Assembly: GCA_018897475.1 (NCBI GenBank)
Contig: JAHIKS010000060.1
Span: 1 to 6,596, forward strand
Direction of reading: 5' to 3'
Origin: Candidatus Altarchaeota archaeon
GTDB taxonomy: Archaea; Altiarchaeota; Altiarchaeia; IMC4; QMZM01
Length of the DNA: 6,596 bases
Part shown: positions 4,825 to 6,596 of the stretch, in pieces
Layout of the letters: every line of letters starts with the position of its first letter
Numbering within the stretch: the first letter of the stretch is position 1
Notes under the pieces: model-generated
Seen by the model: only the letters and a program-made list of their open reading frames with translations
What the model was told of the DNA's origin: nothing
Database searches by the model: none
Made by a program: the position numbers and the translations under genes

Positions 4825-6324
4825 ATGGAATTCTCACTTCAGGCCGAGCTGGTTCTTAGCAAGGCGCCCAAGGGCATTAAACTGGACGATTTCGTCAAGA
4901 GCCTGGGAGATATTCTGAAGAAGGGCGCCCCCGACGGCAAGGGGGCAGAGATAAAGGACTGGAAGGTTTCTGGCGACAGGATAAAGCTGACTATAACTTC
5001 CGGGACATACGTCCGGCCCCATGACGCAGTATTCCGGATAAAGAATCACCTTTCCAGGGAGCTGGGAAGGGAGCATAAGCTCGGCGTCAGGGAGGTGAAG
5101 GGGAAGAGGTATGAGATAAAGTTCGGGCTGGAGCACAAGCCGAAGGGGGAGATTAAGGTTCCCTTCGCAAAATCCATCGGCATCAAGGGGAAGGACTGTA
5201 CCATTATTCTTGAAAATCTTGACGAGGAGTTTCTCCAGAAGAATTACGTCGACCGCATCGTCAACCTTGTCAGGGAGAAGGTCGAACAGCAGCACTACGA
5301 GGGCAAGCAGGAGCACTGGGAGCTCATCTGGCAGTCCAAGGAGCTGAAGCACGCATGGAAGGAGGACCCCTCGAGGGCCATGGAGGACAGGGACTGGATA
5401 AAGCACAGGGGCCGTGGCCAGTGGATTTTTGGCCCCCAGGCTGCTTCCATTATGAGGGCCATGGAGCAGATTGTTGTCGACGAGCTGCTGAAGCCGCTGA
5501 AATTCGACGAGATGATAGTTCCAAAGGCCGTCACCTGGGACGTCTGGCAAAGGTCAGGGCATGCGAAGAGCCTCTATCCTGAAATCTACTACATCTGCCC
5601 GCCGGAGACCAGGGACCCGGAGTTCTGGGAGGACGTCATAGACCTCTACAAGATTACAGGGGAGGTGCAGACCAAGCTGATAAAGGAGAAAATCAAAGAG
5701 CCCATCGGTGGGGTGTGCTATGCGCAGTGCCCGCCGTTCTGGCCCTATCTGCAGGGGAAGACCGTCAGCGACGATTCACTGCCTGTGAAGGTATTCGACC
5801 GCTCCGGCACATCCATGAGGTATGAGTCAGGGGGAATCCACGGCATCGAGAGGGTCGATGAATTCCACCGCATCGAGCTGATATGGGTTGGCTATCCCGA
5901 CGAGGTTAAGAAGATTCACATAGAGATAGTCGAGAGATACAAGAAAATCTTCAACGACATCATGGAGTTCGAGTGGAGGATGGCATGGGTCACGCCGTGG
6001 TTCATGGCACAGGAGGGGATGGTAGGCGTTGCCGAGGAGAAGGAAGTCGGAACAATAGACTTCGAGGCCTATCTCCCGTACAAGGGCTCGAGAAAGGATT
6101 CCGAGTGGCTGGAGTTCCAGAACGCCTCGAACAATGGCGACAAGTATCCAAAGGGCTTCTCGGTCAAGGGCCAGAAGGGCGAGCTGAGAAGCGGCTGCAC
6201 CGGAATCGGTTTGGAGAGATGGCTGGCAGTCTTCATAGCCCAGAAGGGCATCGAACCGGACAACTGGCCGAAACAGTTTAAGAAAAGATTGGGGAAGCTG
6301 CCTGAGGGGATTGGGTTTCTGTGA
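4825..6324 (+). CDS. serS: Seryl-tRNA synthetase, type 2 (methanogen type)
   Basis: This class II aminoacyl-tRNA synthetase charges tRNA-Ser (and tRNA-Sec where present) with serine in the cytoplasm. It is 499 residues long, as usual for the type-2 form. The N-terminal about 165 residues are a mixed alpha/beta tRNA-binding domain and not the long coiled coil of ordinary SerRS. The catalytic core holds motif 1 around Pro233 (MIVPKAVTWDVW), motif 2 as FHRIE (Arg349, Glu351) and motif 3 as GIGLERW (Arg465). The catalytic zinc ligands known from the Methanosarcina enzyme correspond to Cys302 in AQCPPFW, Glu351 and Cys458 in SGCTGIG. The strings VFDRSGTS, YESGGIHGIERVDEF and EFEWRMAWVTPWFMAQEG are hallmarks of the family. 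It ends 22 bp from a convergent small open frame. The family's narrow distribution among methanogens and a few other archaea makes this the best lineage marker here. Confidence 0.97.
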   Translation: MEFSLQAELVLSKAPKGIKLDDFVKSLGDILKKGAPDGKGAEIKDWKVSGDRIKLTITSGTYVRPHDAVFRIKNHLSRELGREHKLGVREVKGKRYEIKFGLEHKPKGEIKVPFAKSIGIKGKDCTIILENLDEEFLQKNYVDRIVNLVREKVEQQHYEGKQEHWELIWQSKELKHAWKEDPSRAMEDRDWIKHRGRGQWIFGPQAASIMRAMEQIVVDELLKPLKFDEMIVPKAVTWDVWQRSGHAKSLYPEIYYICPPETRDPEFWEDVIDLYKITGEVQTKLIKEKIKEPIGGVCYAQCPPFWPYLQGKTVSDDSLPVKVFDRSGTSMRYESGGIHGIERVDEFHRIELIWVGYPDEVKKIHIEIVERYKKIFNDIMEFEWRMAWVTPWFMAQEGMVGVAEEKEVGTIDFEAYLPYKGSRKDSEWLEFQNASNNGDKYPKGFSVKGQKGELRSGCTGIGLERWLAVFIAQKGIEPDNWPKQFKKRLGKLPEGIGFL

Positions 6325-6346
6325 GAGTTAGGCGATACAAATGCCT

Positions 6347-6472
6347 TCATTCCTCAATTATTCTTCTTAACTCATCCGTGCTATTGAATGGTATGCCCTC
6401 TTCCTCATTGAGCTTCTTTAGCTTCTCAATATATTCGGGCCTCAATTTAGGTTCGGAAAGATGTTCCATCAT
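6347..6472 (-). CDS. Possible 41-residue protein resembling the tail of small archaeal antitoxin-like proteins
   Basis: This short open frame starts at tandem ATG codons and ends in TGA. It codes for an acidic, helical peptide with RPEYIEKLKKLNEEEG (residues 11-26) and STDELRRIIEE (31-41). That pattern, RPEY-x-EKL followed by a DELR helix, recalls the C-terminal half of small archaeal proteins with a ribbon-helix-helix N-terminus that are often paired with toxins (DUF2683-like). The resemblance is from memory only. The usual DNA-binding half is missing: the frame stays open for only 15 more codons upstream (Leu-Leu-Val-Phe-Tyr... with no further start) before a TAA, and the other two frames to the window edge are also closed. 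It could be a genuine small gene, a truncated antitoxin remnant, or chance. A T-rich TATA-like box about 31 nt upstream gives modest support for expression. No toxin gene is visible. Confidence 0.45.
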   Translation of the reverse strand: MMEHLSEPKLRPEYIEKLKKLNEEEGIPFNSTDELRRIIEE

Positions 6473-6499
6473 TGCATCACAGATATTTTGTAGTGGATG

Positions 6500-6507
6500 A
6501 TAAAAAA
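6500..6507 (-). promoter_or_regulatory. Weak TATA-like box for the small minus-strand frame
   Basis: On the minus strand this reads TTTTTTAT, centred about 31 nt upstream of the first ATG at 6472. It is T-rich and lacks the central TATATA of the stronger boxes here, and its spacing is slightly long. Confidence 0.25.
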
Positions 6508-6561
6508 CTAAAAGTTAGGCACTACATCTGGGGGACTCCCAATAAACCCTCAAAAAAGGTT

Positions 6562-6570
6562 TTTATATGT
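6562..6570 (+). promoter_or_regulatory. TATA box for a gene starting beyond the right edge
   Basis: TTTATATGT follows a purine run (AAAAAAGG) that would suit the BRE element bound by transcription factor B. The nine bases are the same as those in the minus-strand box of the beta-helix gene. With the window's usual spacing the start codon would fall at about 6593 or shortly after, and no ATG is present before the end. The direction is inferred from the consensus match; the opposite strand also reads ACATATAAAAACC. Confidence 0.5.
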
Positions 6571-6583
6571 TTTTACACATATA
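6564..6583. promoter_or_regulatory. 7-bp inverted repeat overlapping the right-edge TATA box (possible operator)
   Basis: TATATGT at 6564-6570 and ACATATA at 6577-6583 are perfect inverted copies with a 6-bp spacer (TTTTAC). Arm centres are 13 bp apart, a little more than one helical turn, which suits a dimeric regulator. Because the left arm is part of the TATA box, a protein bound here would block TBP. In AT-rich DNA such repeats also arise by chance. Confidence 0.35.
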
Positions 6584-6596
6584 TTATCAGCAGGTA

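Noticed and set aside
4834..5550. 238-codon open frame on the minus strand inside serS
   Set aside because: It is a shadow of serS. The plus frame has all class II motifs and zinc ligands, while the antisense product is a Leu/Pro/Val-rich string with no recognisable domain.
6529..6541. Short hairpin TGGG-GGACT-CCCA as a terminator
   Set aside because: The stem has only four pairs, no T-run follows it directly, and it lies more than 200 bp beyond the serS stop.
6544..6562. AAACC...GGTTT inverted repeat followed by T residues as a terminator
   Set aside because: The stem is five pairs with a nine-base loop, and its T-run is better explained as part of the TATA box.
6325..6596. tRNA or other structured RNA in the right-hand tail
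   Set aside because: I could not find acceptor, D and T arms or a CCA-adjacent stem on either strand. The only structure is the AT-rich inverted repeat at the promoter.

Overview
The window reads as chromosomal DNA from an archaeon. The best evidence is the seryl-tRNA synthetase at the right end, which is the rare type-2 (methanogen-type) enzyme and not the common coiled-coil form. Supporting evidence is an archaeal-style aspartate-semialdehyde dehydrogenase, a beta-CASP nuclease of the RNase J group, and TATA-like boxes centred about 28-30 nt upstream of start codons, as expected for leaderless archaeal transcripts. The lineage cannot be fixed from sequence alone. A methanogen-related euryarchaeon, or a DPANN or Altiarchaeota-like group, would fit. 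The presence of asd argues against a host with very reduced amino-acid synthesis.

Left part (1-1720, minus strand): two adjacent genes for secreted proteins. One is a right-handed beta-helix protein with a Thr/Ser linker. The other is a peptidoglycan-recognition-protein (PGRP/Amidase_2) type N-acetylmuramoyl-L-alanine amidase with all its zinc ligands. Both end in the same 41-residue dockerin-like (EF-hand) module, and each has its own TATA box. A further TATA-like box at the left edge suggests that another minus-strand gene starts just outside. A catalytically intact peptidoglycan amidase exported by an archaeon, which should itself lack peptidoglycan, is the most interesting item here. It points to attack on, or feeding from, bacterial cell walls.

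Middle and right (1758-6324, plus strand): a divergent promoter region of 37 bp separates the secreted pair from a run of intracellular genes. These are an RNase J-like metallo-beta-lactamase/beta-CASP protein overlapped by 4 bp (ATGA) by a PHP-domain phosphoesterase, then asd, then type-2 serS. The first two are probably co-translated and may act together in nucleic-acid turnover. asd and serS each appear to have their own promoter and share no obvious pathway with the others.

Right tail (6325-6596): no large gene. On the minus strand there is a 41-codon open frame that resembles only the C-terminal tail of small archaeal antitoxin-like proteins. At the very end a good plus-strand TATA box coincides with a 7-bp inverted repeat, probably the control region of a gene starting beyond the window. 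I found no tRNA, rRNA, CRISPR array, transposase or insertion sequence.
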